Assembly: GCA_030220185.1 (NCBI GenBank)
Contig: JASPKZ010004202.1
Span: 3,087,001 to 3,151,000, forward strand
Origin: Diploptera punctata
Taxonomy: Eukaryota > Arthropoda > Insecta > Blattodea > Blaberidae
DNA: 64,000 bases
Reading direction: 5' to 3'
Shown: positions 54,510-64,000 of the stretch, piece after piece
Layout: each line of letters opens with the position of its first letter
How positions within the stretch are numbered: the first letter of the stretch is position 1
Program-made: the position numbers and the translations under genes
The notes under the pieces: model-generated
The model's database searches: none
The model's input: only the letters and a program-made list of their open reading frames with translations
What the model was told of the DNA's origin: nothing

Positions 54510-55425
54510 ACTTAAAAATGTAATGAATCATGGTAGAATTTCAAGCGCTAGGCGACCATTAGTAAAAATAAAACATTAATATTCTATCCTCTGCTAATGA
54601 TATTAAATTTAATAGTCTTGCTGTTACGCTAAGAAATTTTTGAGTTGTAAAAGTTAACCTAGACAGATGACAAACGCCATTTATTCATCTATTGAATGAC
54701 TCACTAAAATATCGTCTTTTTTTAAGTGGATACGTTTTGAATGCAGGACTTGATCCATTGTATGAAAGTTAGTTCAACTTTGCTACGAAATTGAATGACA
54801 AACCTGGTCGGGTCGGAAATTACATGCATTTCAGAACATTTCTATACATAGAACATTTTGGTATGGACGCCTATTGGAGCTTACTGTGGCAGTTGCACGA
54901 ACATTGGAAAGAGGAAAAAAAAAAAAAACTTGTCATATAGACTTGGCGAGTTTAGAAATAAAGTTGGCGAGATGAATTTTTACGAGACGCTAAGACGAGC
55001 GACGTGGAGACGTAAGGGGGGGGGGAGATGGGAAATATGCACAGGGAAAAATACTCATTAAAGTTAAAAAACTCAAAATGAAATCATCGCTGCCCCTCCT
55101 TACCATTTTAAATTGGAGGGGGGGATGAAGAGAAGAAATTTCATTATTACTAAAATAAAAGAAGTGGAGAATAAGTTTTTTGTCTATTGAAATTCATATT
55201 GTCGTCATCTGGTTTATTAAGGGAAGAAAGTTTTCTTTCTTTTTGTTAATAATCTGTTATACCTGCTATTCTAAACCATGAGTTAGATAACACTCTTAAG
55301 AGAAAAGACTGATTTCTTTTATCCCAAGGTAACTTTCTATTTAAATCACAAGAGACTATTTCAATGCTACATTCGTGAAAAAAAAGTATAATTTAATTTC
55401 ATTTTATTTTCAGAATAATTTATAC
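54510..55425. other. Unassigned sequence
   Basis: Contains a G-run at about 55015-55026 and AT-rich flanks. No gene or repeat recognised. Confidence 0.4.
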
Positions 55426-55429
55426 CATC

Positions 55430-56490
55430 GTCATCCTCCGGTATTTTGACAGCTGTCGCCGTCTTAGGGAAATCAAACGCCATTCCTCTCTGTCCATCCA
55501 TTGATCTTCCTCCAATCCTCTGATAGTAGTAGGACTTTATTAGACAAAAAGTAAGATATTTACAATATTATTTACAAATATGGGTCGCACGGGCAGTAAG
55601 CCGTACGTGCTGTTGACAGTCCGTTACAATAAGTAATAATTGGTACTAGTGTAAAGAAAAATAAACAAATACAGCAATAACATTACAATTAAATAAAGAA
55701 AACACAATAAAACTATTACCATTAAATAATAACACAATAGCATTATTCACTAAAAACATTAACATTACAATTACATAAAGAAAACACAATAATATTACAA
55801 TTAAGTAATAACACAATAGCAATAACATTGCAATTACATAAAGAAAACACAATAATAATATTACAATTAAATAATAACACAATAGCATTATACACTAAAA
55901 AAACATTAACATTACAATTACATAAAGAAAACACATTAATATTACAATTAAATAATAACACAACAGCATTATACACTAATTAATTTATATATAATTGTTA
56001 ATAATTAATGGTATTGCATTTTGATAACATATATTTATTCATGAATGTGTGTTGTCCTTATTTTTCGCGTTTTGTCCAGAAATTTACCGAGGTTTATCCA
56101 ATTTTCTGGATTTACCAATAACTCGTAGCATGCCAATCTTTCCCGATTTGAATTTAGAAATCTTTCCGGTAATAACTGACGTCTCCAATATTCTAAATCA
56201 TTACATTTTCCTAACATATGTATCTCATCTTCAAAGTTCCCGCACATTGGACATATTCGCATATCGTGATCGTCGCTAATTTTTAGAAATTTCCATGCCC
56301 CCTAGCCTAAACCAAGCAAGCCCTGACCTCTCCTTAAATCCTAGGTTGAGTATATACGATTCTTTTCCCCAGACGTGTTTTAGGTCTCTTTGTAAACACA
56401 GTGAGCGTTTTCCTGTACATTCGGCGAACTGATATTCATAGCCGCTTGTACCCCTTCTATCCATGTTTTCCTCGGTCTTAATTCTTAGCT
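55430..56490 (-). mobile_element. LINE D copy 5, split by J1
   Basis: Reverse 3' end of LINE D at 55430-55525 (CTCTGTCCATCCATTGATCT) and 56429-56490 (TATTCATAGCCGCTTGTACC). Together they restore the GLEEDQWMDREEW-type tail seen in copy 4. Confidence 0.8.
55526..56428 (-). mobile_element. J1 LINE copy 2, C-terminus and 3' UTR
   Basis: ctgata repeats at 55520-55525 and 56429-56434. The minus strand carries KESYILNLGFKERSGLAWFR and, after a frameshift, MRICPMCGNFEDEIHMLGKC (C-x2-C...H-x4-C knuckle) then LACYELLVNPENWINLGKFL to a stop at 56035. The 3' UTR holds a ~45 bp AT-rich variable repeat (55670-55985) and ends in (TAG)n. Confidence 0.8.
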
Positions 56491-56535
56491 TGAAAAACTT
56501 ATAAATGGTCGTTTTTATAAATATCACAAATAAAC

Positions 56536-56680
56536 CGTGACCAGTCTCATGGCCTAGTGATCTACGTTTCTGACTACTGTTCATGAGGTCCCGGGTTCGA
56601 TTCCTGGTCAAACCATAGGAATGTTTCTTAAAGGGAATTATTCCTGTGGTTGCCCATGGCTTGGAGTTTGCGTTAAGTTT
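56536..56680 (+). mobile_element. SINE-6, tRNA-like head
   Basis: CTCATGGCCTAGTGATCTAC (A-box-like) and CCCGGGTTCGATTCCTGG (B box) mark a tRNA-like head, followed by GGAATTATTCCTGTGG. Single copy in the window, similar in plan to SINE-5. Confidence 0.65.
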
Positions 56681-56691
56681 AGGTTAGGGGG

Positions 56692-57038
56692 GTACTTACT
56701 TACTCACTGGCACTATCGAACCCGTAGGTTCATGGCCGAAAGTAAAGTGATCCCACAACAGATCCGGAGGCCCTTGGGGTAGTAGGAGGTTAAGGTTCCC
56801 ACTTTTTCTAGACAATCGGCACTTTATGTCAGCCGGGTTGCAGCCCTGCGTGACGGCCGCCTTTATCCCCAGAACAAGCGTCTGGTACTCATTTCCGTTA
56901 GAGGCTGATTCGACCCCAGGGCCATAGTGCCGCCAGAGGGTTTGGGTCAGTTTAAAAATCCTGACCCCAACGGGACTTGAACCCTCGACCCTCCGGCTTG
57001 TAGCTCAGTGCATTAACCACTACGCTACGGCGTGACCC
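56692..57038 (-). mobile_element. Chimeric insertion: SINE-2 joined to LINE A 3' tail
   Basis: TSD aggttaggggg at 56681-56691 and 57039-57049. In minus orientation a full SINE-2 (head GTCACGCCGTAGCGTAGTGG to GTGGGATCACTTTAC) is followed directly by the last ~47 bp of LINE A (GGCCATGAACCTACGGGTTC to the GTAAGTA tail). SINE-2 copy b lacks this tail. Confidence 0.85.
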
Positions 57039-57049
57039 AGGTTAGGGGG

Positions 57050-57750
57050 TGATGGGCGAAATTTCTATTTTCTACATGTTTGAAGCTGCATACTTGATTT
57101 TTTGTACACACATTCGTGCCATAATAGGTAATATTATATTAAAGGTTTATCCTTCTAGGCTTAAATGTTTTTCAGTTATTCAAGAAAATCCATTTAAAAA
57201 TTTGCATATTAAAAGTTTTTAATTAGTCACATCATTTTTGAGTAATTTTTAAATTTTTCTTTCTACACGACCACTGACGTATTTAGAACAACACTATGCA
57301 TTAACTTTTCTATATCATAATAAAGGAAGAAAACAATATATACATCCTCTGCATATGATTTTGTTTTGTAAATTACTACACATATTTTATTTTTTATTTA
57401 AAAAACTATCAACGTTGTTTGAAAATCCATGCACAGAATTATTAACCATAGTGTGTGGGACATGCAGTGAAAATTTTGTTCTTGTATCGTTAAATTTGTC
57501 AATGCTATTTCGATTTGAATGTATTTAAATGCAATGAAAATAAAAGTGTGGAAAAGCCAATTTGAAAGTTTGCATGCAGTTACATTAGAATGTAGCGCCC
57601 TCCTACAGTCATTAGGGAGACTTACAAGCGCCATAGGACACTCAAACTTCACCAACTTATACTTTAAGGTACTTAGTATTTTTAATTAAAAAAATGCTAA
57701 ATTTGACCGAAAATGACGAAAATTTCAAACATAACCTACCTTAAGAACAA
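57050..57750. other. Unassigned AT-rich sequence
   Basis: No gene or shared repeat recognised. Confidence 0.4.
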
Positions 57751-57752
57751 TC

Positions 57753-57903
57753 CCGGCGCTCCATTATCATTTATCACCCATCATATGATTGGGGTAACGT
57801 AACTCCGCTTTCGAAGCGCCCCAACCTATGAAGTGGATTACAATTCCGCCGATGCCAGGGGAGAAAACCAGAAATGTCATTAAAGACAACCTGGTGGCAT
57901 TAG
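57753..57903 (+). repeat. Family R repeat copy 2
   Basis: Second copy of the ~150 bp repeat at 34146-34290 (ATCACCCATCATAT, GAAGCGCCCCAACC, GACAACCTGGTGGCATT). Confidence 0.65.
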
Positions 57904-57958
57904 AAAAAAACATTTCTTTATTTAATTTTACATAGCATCGCATGCCGGGTATCGAATA

Positions 57959-59470
57959 CACTGGTCAACATGATTTTTGTCTCACGAGTACCAATAGTTT
58001 ACTTAATGCAGTTTTTGTATCGTGTTTTCAAATATTTATTCGGAATTTCTCCATGACCCACAGTTTTTTTTATTTCAATTTAAATTAACGAATTTAAATA
58101 ATTATTTTTTAACAAAAGTTTTTTCGGCCATTTGTCCATTGTAAAATAAAACCAAATGAGCTAACTCAGGAGATTTCAGGCATGGAAAAGAGATATCAAG
58201 GCAAATGGAATCCTAATATGCTGGCCGCTTATTGTTGGACTATCAAGACGGATGCTCCACAAGCGAAATACAGCAGAAAATAGTCATTTCTTACTTTCTA
58301 GGTGAGTCCTAATGTTCGAATGTGTTAGTTACGAATGTAGAAAATATTAAAGTGTTTGAAATTATAAATGCCTATATCTCGGAAACCTTGCGTGATGGAG
58401 AAAAACCGATATCATATTTGAATTCAGGAGAAAAAATACTATCAGAATCACGTATTTTTCTTTTTGAGACAAAAAAAAAGTTTATTTTTTGTTGCTCAGC
58501 TATGGAAGAGACACATCAAGGCAAATGGAATCCTAATATGCTGGCCGATTATTGTTGGACCATCAAGAGGGATGCTCCACCCGCGAAATATAGCAGAGAA
58601 TCGCCATTTCTTACTTTCTAGGTGAATCCGAATGTTAGAATGTGTTAGTTACGAATGTAGAAAATATGAAAGTGTTTGAAATTATAAATGCCTATATCTC
58701 GGAAACCTTGCGTGATGGAGAAAAACCGATATCATATTTGAATTCAGGAGAAAAAATACTATCAGAATCACGTATTTTTCTTTTTGAGACAAAAAAAAAG
58801 TTTATTTTTTGTTGCTCAGCTATGGAAGAGACACATCAAGGCAAATGGAATCCTAATATGCTGGCCGATTATTGTTGGACCATCAAGAGGGATGCTCCAC
58901 CCGCGAAATATAGCAGAGAATCGCCATTTCTTACTTTCTAGGTGAATCCGAATGTTAGAATGTGTTAGTTACGAATGTAGAAAATATGAAAGTGTTTGAA
59001 ATTATAAATGCCTATATCTCGGAAACCTTGCGTGATGGAGAAAAACCGATATCATATTTGAATTCAGGAGAAAAAATACTATCAGAATCACGTATTTTTC
59101 TTTTTGAGACAAAAAAAAAGTTTATTTTTTGTTGCTCAGCTATGGAAGAGACACATAAAGGCAAATGGAATCCTAATATGCTGGCCGATTATTGTTGGAC
59201 CATCAAGAGGGATGCTCCACACGCGAAATATAGCAGAGAATCGTCATTTCTTACTTTCTAGGTGAATCCGAATGTTCGAATATTGTGTAGTTACGAATGT
59301 AGAAAATATTAAAGTGTTTGAAATTATAAATTCCTGTCTCTCGGAAACCTTGCGTGATGGAGAAGATCCGATATAATATTTGAATTCAGGAGAACAAATA
59401 CTATCAGAATCACATATTTTTCTTTCTGAGACTAAAAAAGTTTATTTTTTGTTGCTCAGTGATAAAAAAA
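57959..59470 (+). mobile_element. Foldback family V3 with internal tandem array
   Basis: Starts like V1 (ACACTGGTCAACATGATTTT) and follows its left arm to about 58250. It then expands into repeated copies of the arm end plus spacer. No right arm present. Confidence 0.8.
58170..59460 (+). repeat. 320 bp tandem array, about four units
   Basis: Units start at exact 320 bp spacing (58322, 58642, 58962, then a diverged fourth from 59285). Each encodes the same 99-residue frame ending SRESPFLTF and containing GKWNPNMLADYCWTIKRDAP. The three central units are almost identical; the outer ones are more diverged. TTTTTTGTTGCTCAG before the ADYCW frame resembles a splice acceptor. Confidence 0.9.
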
Positions 59471-59474
59471 TTGA

Positions 59475-59963
59475 TAATTGAAATAGACGGAATGTTTGAA
59501 GAGTGTTATGGTTTTAATTCGTTTAATTTGAATTGATATAAAGAAATGAGGCTGTTATTAACTTTACTAATATTGAGATTGACGGCTCTTTGTTTGATCC
59601 GAACACTTAAATTAGCATTTCCATTGTAAACTCTAAGTGGGGAAGGTTTTTTAAGCTGAAAATTTGCTAATAAAATCGGAAGACGAGAGACGAGGGATAA
59701 AAAGTGGAGTTTATTCAGAAATGGTAATATGAAATGAATATTGTATGAGGTTGGCGAATTAGTGATAGACAGGCCAGAGGACCTGAATACCGCTGTCGTC
59801 ACCACAATCACGCATTTACATGAGAAGACTCTCTTGATGGTTATTCACATGTAGGCCTCTACTTGTACCGACGCATTTATTTCCACCCCTCCACACTACA
59901 GGGCGATTCACAACTACTCAACGAAATTATATTTAAGGCAAGATAGTTGTTATCCGGCCCAAG
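59475..59963. other. Unassigned sequence
   Basis: No gene or shared repeat recognised. Confidence 0.4.
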
Positions 59964-60132
59964 AAATGCATGAAAATTTGGTCCCAAATAAGTGGTCCTT
60001 TTAATGATTTAGATTTAGATTTATTTATTTAGCCTGGTGGAGTTAAGGCCATGTGGCCTTCTCTTCCACTCACCAGGACAAACATATATTACATCATAAT
60101 ATAACAATCTTAATTAACTCTAATATTAAATA

Positions 60133-60963
60133 ACGTAAAACTGGGTTACTTTGACTCGAGGGGCAACTTTGACAGAATTGGGGCTTCTTTGACATTTCAA
60201 ATTTCTTGTGTTTTGGGCTATTTTAACAACAAATTCAATGGTGTAGACATTTCCTTGAAGGCGCACGAATAATTAAGTTGTTTTAAAAGAGGATGTTAAT
60301 TGTTGAAGACACATCTGTGTGACTTTCAACAACAATGAATTCCCAGCGAGGATAAAATTGTGATTTTCGGTTTTACAGCGGTAAGGACTGGATTTGTTGT
60401 GTAAGATGTAAGCTCTGGGTCTGTGGTGTGTGTAACAGAGGATCGAACAATTCTCAATATGAATGTGAACTATGTGAAGATGAGATGTGAAAATCTGTTT
60501 TACTGTTGTTTCAAAAATGCATGTTTTCTAATTAATTCCTGATTGTCTAACTACAATAATTATATAATTTTTATGTTCTGTTGCGCGTCAGAATTGATAA
60601 AGAAGTTTAAATTTATTTTGTCAAATTACAGTTATAAAAACATTTGTAGTGAGGTTGTTTACAATAAAAATATTTATAAAAAGATAAATTGGTGTCAAAG
60701 TAATACCTACAGTGGGTCTACTTTGAATTATAGTGAAAACAAATGTGATGTCAAAGTAGCCCCAGCACATGGGCAAAACAGACCTAAACAAAACTCTTTG
60801 TTGTCCTGCTAAGTTTTTATTTGAGGAGAACAGTACCAAATGGGATTTGTAGTCTAAGGTTCAATTGGTACAATAAATCAAACATTCAATTTTTTTGGCA
60901 TAAATTATACGAGTTAGATCTTAAAAACCTTCAAAAACAAGTCAAAGTAGCCCCGTTTTACGG
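60133..60963 (+). mobile_element. pogo-like DNA transposon, deletion derivative
   Basis: TIRs of about 24 bp (CGTAAAAC(T/G)GGG(T/C)TACTTTGACT) face each other at 60133-60157 and 60939-60963. TA flanks both ends (60131-60132, 60964-60965). Subterminal ACTTTGAC repeats occur at both ends (e.g. 60174, 60191, 60720). 831 bp, with only the transposase C-terminus retained. Confidence 0.8.
60380..60490 (+). pseudogene. Transposase C-terminal zinc finger remnant
   Basis: A 36-codon stretch, GKDWICCVRCKLWVCGVCNR followed by YECELCEDEM and a stop. Its W-x-C-x3-C...C-x2-C...C-x2-C spacing resembles the PHD-like finger at the C-terminus of many insect pogo-type DDE transposases. TTTTACAG just before it could be an intron acceptor. 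The catalytic domain is missing. Confidence 0.6.
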
Positions 60964-61365
60964 TACTGAATAAAAATTTGAACAGAAAGATAATATCTAT
61001 TACTCGTATATTACGATCTATAATGCAACCAGTTAATGTTACTTAAAATTAAGACTAAAACTAATAATAAAATGTATACAAGCAAGACATATTAAATTGT
61101 CCCTGTCTAATGTATAAAAACACAAAGGAAAATAATGAGATATAGAAAACTAATTTTACGATTATACAATATTTAAAACAAAACAAAAGAAAATATTTGT
61201 TAATCTTAATATTATTTTCATAAATAATTAAATTTATTAATTGTTAAAAGAATACTATCAGTGAGGTGTATAAGTTAGTTTGTTATTAAATAATTCTTTA
61301 ATTTGTTTTTGAAGGATGTTATAGTTTGACAGTCTCTGACATAGGGCGGAAGGGAACTTCATGTT

Positions 61366-61922
61366 TTGTTATGGTATATCTGGGGACTTCCTGCTTTGGA
61401 TTTAGCCCAGAATGGTTTACATACACTTTGTTATAAACAAGACATTTTTTTTAATTTAAAGATTTTTTAAAATGTGACGTTACATTGGTACACTTTACTC
61501 TTATCGTGTAATTCTGATGGCAATGAAATTTTAACTGCTCATCATGACTGTATGTGAAAATGTAACCATGCTGTATTACTTTAATATATGCATTTTTATG
61601 GTCGTATGGCTCTAGTTAGCATGCGTCAATAAATTAATGACTTGTTATGTATGTAAAAAATTAAATAATATGAATATTTTCTAAAATGTATTTACAATTT
61701 TTCATGGTTCATACAAACATAACCTGTTAACATGCTCTGAAAATTTCATGACCCTAGGTTAAATGGGTTTTGAGAAAAGTGTACCAATGCAACGAAAAAT
61801 GTAACTTTCGGAGAAAAAGAAAATTAAATTAATTACATGCTCTAACCTTAAACATTCACATTTAGAATTTTCCAGAACCTTAACTTTCAACCCCCTCTGC
61901 TTCCATAAAATTTTTCAGTGTA
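61366..61922. other. Unassigned AT-rich sequence
   Basis: No gene or shared repeat recognised. Confidence 0.4.
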
Positions 61923-61975
61923 TCATTAAAAGGACATAATACATGACCACCTATTTGGGACCAAATTTTCATGCA

Positions 61976-62440
61976 TTTTATATTGTTTCAAATAAAGTTC
62001 AGTTCATTTAAAATGCAGTGATTTGTTTCGTATAATGTATATTAACACTAACTTTTGGATATATTTTTGTACGTAGTATACATAAAGGACAATGGTTTTA
62101 CTTCCCGCTGCGAGAGAACAATATAAAACAATACATACGCACTTACCGCCATTTTATTACTGATTGGTGTCACAGCCTGCTGTAGCGGCGAGGGGGTTTA
62201 CGGCCAAGTGTGCAATGAGAACCAAAACTTTTCAAGCTCAATACATCGATTTCTGGGAACTGGATTATAATTTATGTTAATAACAAGTGAATCAAATTAT
62301 TTCGAATTAATACATTAATTATATCTTAATTAAACATACTGGCGGGCGAATTTTATTAGGCAACTCGGCAAAAATGATTCAGTCATTCACAATTTTATGA
62401 AAAAAATATATTTTGTTCATACACTCGATGAACGTAGTAA
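61976..62440 (+). repeat. Family Z repeat, longest copy
   Basis: Uninterrupted copy used as the empty-site reference for LINE A copy 2. Contains GATTGGTGTCACAGCCTGCT and ATTTATGTTAATAACAAGTG. No ORF recognised. Confidence 0.75.
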
Positions 62441-62455
62441 TCCAACTGGAGCCTT

Positions 62456-62671
62456 AATAAATTTTATAATGCTATTATCTATACTATGGGAACATTAAGG
62501 CTCCGGTTGGTTTTATAACCCTTGTAAAGTTTTATTTTTAAGGGGGGTAGAATTTAAGTTGGAGTATATCTAATATCCAATTATCAATAATTGTAGATTT
62601 TTAAGCTGAACGGGACGGAGGGAATGTTAATATGTTCCCATAGCATAGATGATAGGATTATAACATTTATT
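62456..62671. mobile_element. MITE with ~40 bp TIRs
   Basis: TIRs (TTATAAT(G/C)CTAT, then CTATGGGAACAT) lie at 62456-62495 and 62631-62671. The left one also takes part in a second palindrome, CCAACTGGAGCCTTAAT at 62442-62458 with its complement at 62494-62510. No ORF. Confidence 0.7.
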
Positions 62672-62782
62672 CCTATTTTATATCAACATCTATTTTGATT
62701 TTTTCGTCATCCAGAAGTTTATATTCTGATTCTTCCTGGTGAACCGAAAGTGCTATTTATGTTCGATACACTTGTGTTGTTA

Positions 62783-63078
62783 TCCTCCATCTACAGTGAG
62801 ATTCGTGAACTATGCCAATTTCCTTTCTCTTTGTATCAACTCCCACTCTCCTTTCTACCCCTCCCTTTGCTCTCTTTGTAGTGCGCAACTTCCTCTTCCT
62901 CGGAACTCTCAAATAGGTCAAACACGTAGTGAACTCTATCATTCGATCATAGATTTTCGTTGGAACACTTGTCTGTCGTCTGGAGGACGCGAGCTCCAGG
63001 AGAGCTGCATATTATGGGTTTAGTCCGGCAAGCCAGGGCAAGGCACCCTAGGCAGGACTAAAGAGTATGTATGAGTGG
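62783..63078 (+). repeat. Family T repeat copy 2
   Basis: Plus-oriented copy of 40536-40835. Pyrimidine-rich middle (CTCCCACTCTCCTTTCTACC) and GGAGGACGCGAGCTCCAGGA. Unknown class. Confidence 0.65.
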
Positions 63079-63084
63079 TTGATT

Positions 63085-63728
63085 GTGTAAACAATGCTAT
63101 TTCTGTTTTTAATAATTGTTTGTTCTTTAATATTTGAATGATCGCAAGTTATGTTTCACTTTTCAACTTCAGACGCGCAATTTAAATATTAAATCTCATT
63201 TTAAGTAAATATCAATGTCTGATTATTGTATTTGTTAGCTACGCTACAGCTGTCTTGCATAATTCCCGTATACCAAGCTTTCTCAAACTTATATGAGCTC
63301 CTTTTCCCCGTCTAGCTTTCATGGTTGAAAATAGTACATTCAGGTTGACTAATCATAAATTGCTACAGTGTGTTTTAAGAATTATTATTGATCCTTCCGG
63401 GAAATTCTCGTATAAGACTTGAAAGCATAATAATAGTCCCTTCGATTGGTTGCCGGCCAAAGGAAGGCAAGACCAGTGATGGGGCTGCCATCTTATAGCC
63501 TCTAGTCAGGCTTTTCTGGAGAAGAAAATAAAATAAAGGAAAGAAGAAATGGAAGAAAGGAAATACTCCCTAGCCCTCGGATGCCCTAATAGCGTCGGGG
63601 TCGAAAAAAACAAGAGTTAACCAAGAGAGGTTAGATAGTAAAGTTAAAAGAGTGCAAAACACAAGTAAGTGGAAGAAATGTTTTGCTCAGCTTGGGCACC
63701 TTGTGGTCGCCATCCACATATCCCCTAG
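63085..63728. other. Unassigned; possible unknown retroposon at right
   Basis: About 63435-63720 (CCAGTGATGGGGCTGCCATC, CTCGGATGCCCTAATAGCGT) has the look of a transcribed repeat and abuts a LINE, but there is no second copy in the window to prove it. Confidence 0.35.
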
Positions 63729-64000
63729 ATGAGGACCCTGGCTAGACCAGTGTTGACCTATGGTAGTGAAGCATGGACACTAAGAAAACAACATGAAAAC
63801 AGAATAACGGCTTGTGAAATGAGATTCGTGCGCAGAACAGCGGGTTACACCAAATGGGATCGGAAAAGGAACGCCGATATCTTAAAAGAATTGAAGACTA
63901 CGCCAATTTTGGAATATATTAAACAGTACCAACTAAATTGGAAACACCATCTTGAAAGAGTGAGTTCAAATCGGATCCCCAAAGCTGTTTATAATTATAT
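63729..64000 (+). mobile_element. LINE RT C-terminal fragment at window edge
   Basis: An open frame of 90 codons runs off the window end: LARPVLTYGSEAWTLRKQHE, TACEMRFVRRTAGYTKWDRK, ADILKELKTTPILEYIKQYQ and LNWKHHLERVSSNRIPK. It is the post-catalytic region of a LINE E-like RT and probably continues beyond 64000. Confidence 0.8.

Larger units (their letters stand above)
60005..61365 (-). mobile_element. LINE K copy 2, 3' end with nested pogo element
   Basis: 3' UTR TTTAGCCTGGTGGAGTTAAG at about 60030 as in LINE K1, and the coding end (GTCTCTGACATAGGGCGGAA, i.e. PP..RDCQTL on minus) at about 61250-61365. The ~830 bp excess relative to K1 is the pogo-like insertion. Confidence 0.75.
59964..61978. 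mobile_element. Possible TIR element enclosing LINE K2
   Basis: 59964-60007 (AAATGCATGAAAATTTGGTC... TCCTTTTAATGA) is inverted at 61923-61978, with about 12 extra bases in the right arm. If a transposon, it was later hit by LINE K copy 2. TSD not resolved. Confidence 0.45.

Noticed and set aside
58170..59460. CRISPR-like array or a three-gene family
   Set aside because: Units are 320 bp and contiguous without spacers, in a eukaryotic repeat context; the 99-codon frames are copies of one mobile-element segment.
1..64000. Host protein-coding exons
   Set aside because: Every longer open frame examined is either transposon-derived, repeat-derived or unsupported. Short exons with long introns cannot be excluded without transcripts.

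Overview
This 64 kb window looks like a gene-poor, repeat-saturated stretch of a large insect genome. The best guess is a cockroach or related blattodean such as Periplaneta. That rests on AT-rich composition, the character of the tRNA-derived SINEs and LINE tails, and recalled similarity of these repeats. It is an inference; no host gene fixes the species. I see no convincing host coding exon, rRNA or functional tRNA. Nearly all recognisable sequence is mobile DNA in nested, mostly broken copies.

The commonest family is a non-LTR retrotransposon called LINE A here. It has about fifteen 5'-truncated copies or fragments carrying the reverse-transcriptase C-terminus (core LPVILYGCETWTL), a 3' end in GTGCCAGTGAGTAAG, and often a TSD. 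At least eight other LINE types are present: LINE B, C, D, E, G, H, I, a CR1/Jockey-like type (LINE K), an endonuclease-bearing LINE N, and J1, which has a (TAG)n tail. SINE-1 and SINE-2 have tRNA-like heads and 8 and 4 copies. Smaller SINE-like families are also present.

Layout. 0.5-1.6 kb: foldback element V1 holding a SINE-2. 2.2-8.1 kb: piggyBac-like MITE, LINEs A, C, D, an X repeat. 9.6-18.5 kb: foldback F1, LINEs E, A, N, K, G. 19-21.2 kb: mariner-like remnant and a 670 bp hexamer array. 21.2-28.3 kb: LINE D, SINEs, a 220 bp piggyBac-like MITE, an ORF1-only retroelement nested in J1, and tRNA-like cassettes with inverted flanks. 29-35 kb: LINE A copies, foldbacks F2 and F3, purine-rich microsatellite. 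35.5-42.9 kb: a chimeric retroinsertion, a Penelope-like 664 bp palindrome with a hammerhead-like motif, tandem hairpin elements. 43.5-48.4 kb: LINE A tandem and chimeras. 49.8-57 kb: X repeat, LINEs I and D, J1, a second chimera. 58-59.5 kb: 320 bp tandem array. 60-62.7 kb: a pogo-like transposon inside a LINE, then a palindromic MITE. The window ends inside another LINE.

TSDs and empty-site comparisons between copies allow parts of the insertion history to be ordered. The observations most worth following are: two single-TSD insertions in which a LINE A 3' tail is joined to a different RNA; a hammerhead-like ribozyme in a Penelope-like palindrome; tRNA-like cassettes in matching inverted-repeat frames; an RT-less ORF1 retroelement with a (CAGT)n tail; and a foldback family with apparent 3 bp TSDs. 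Clade names come from recognisable protein motifs and have not been checked by any search.
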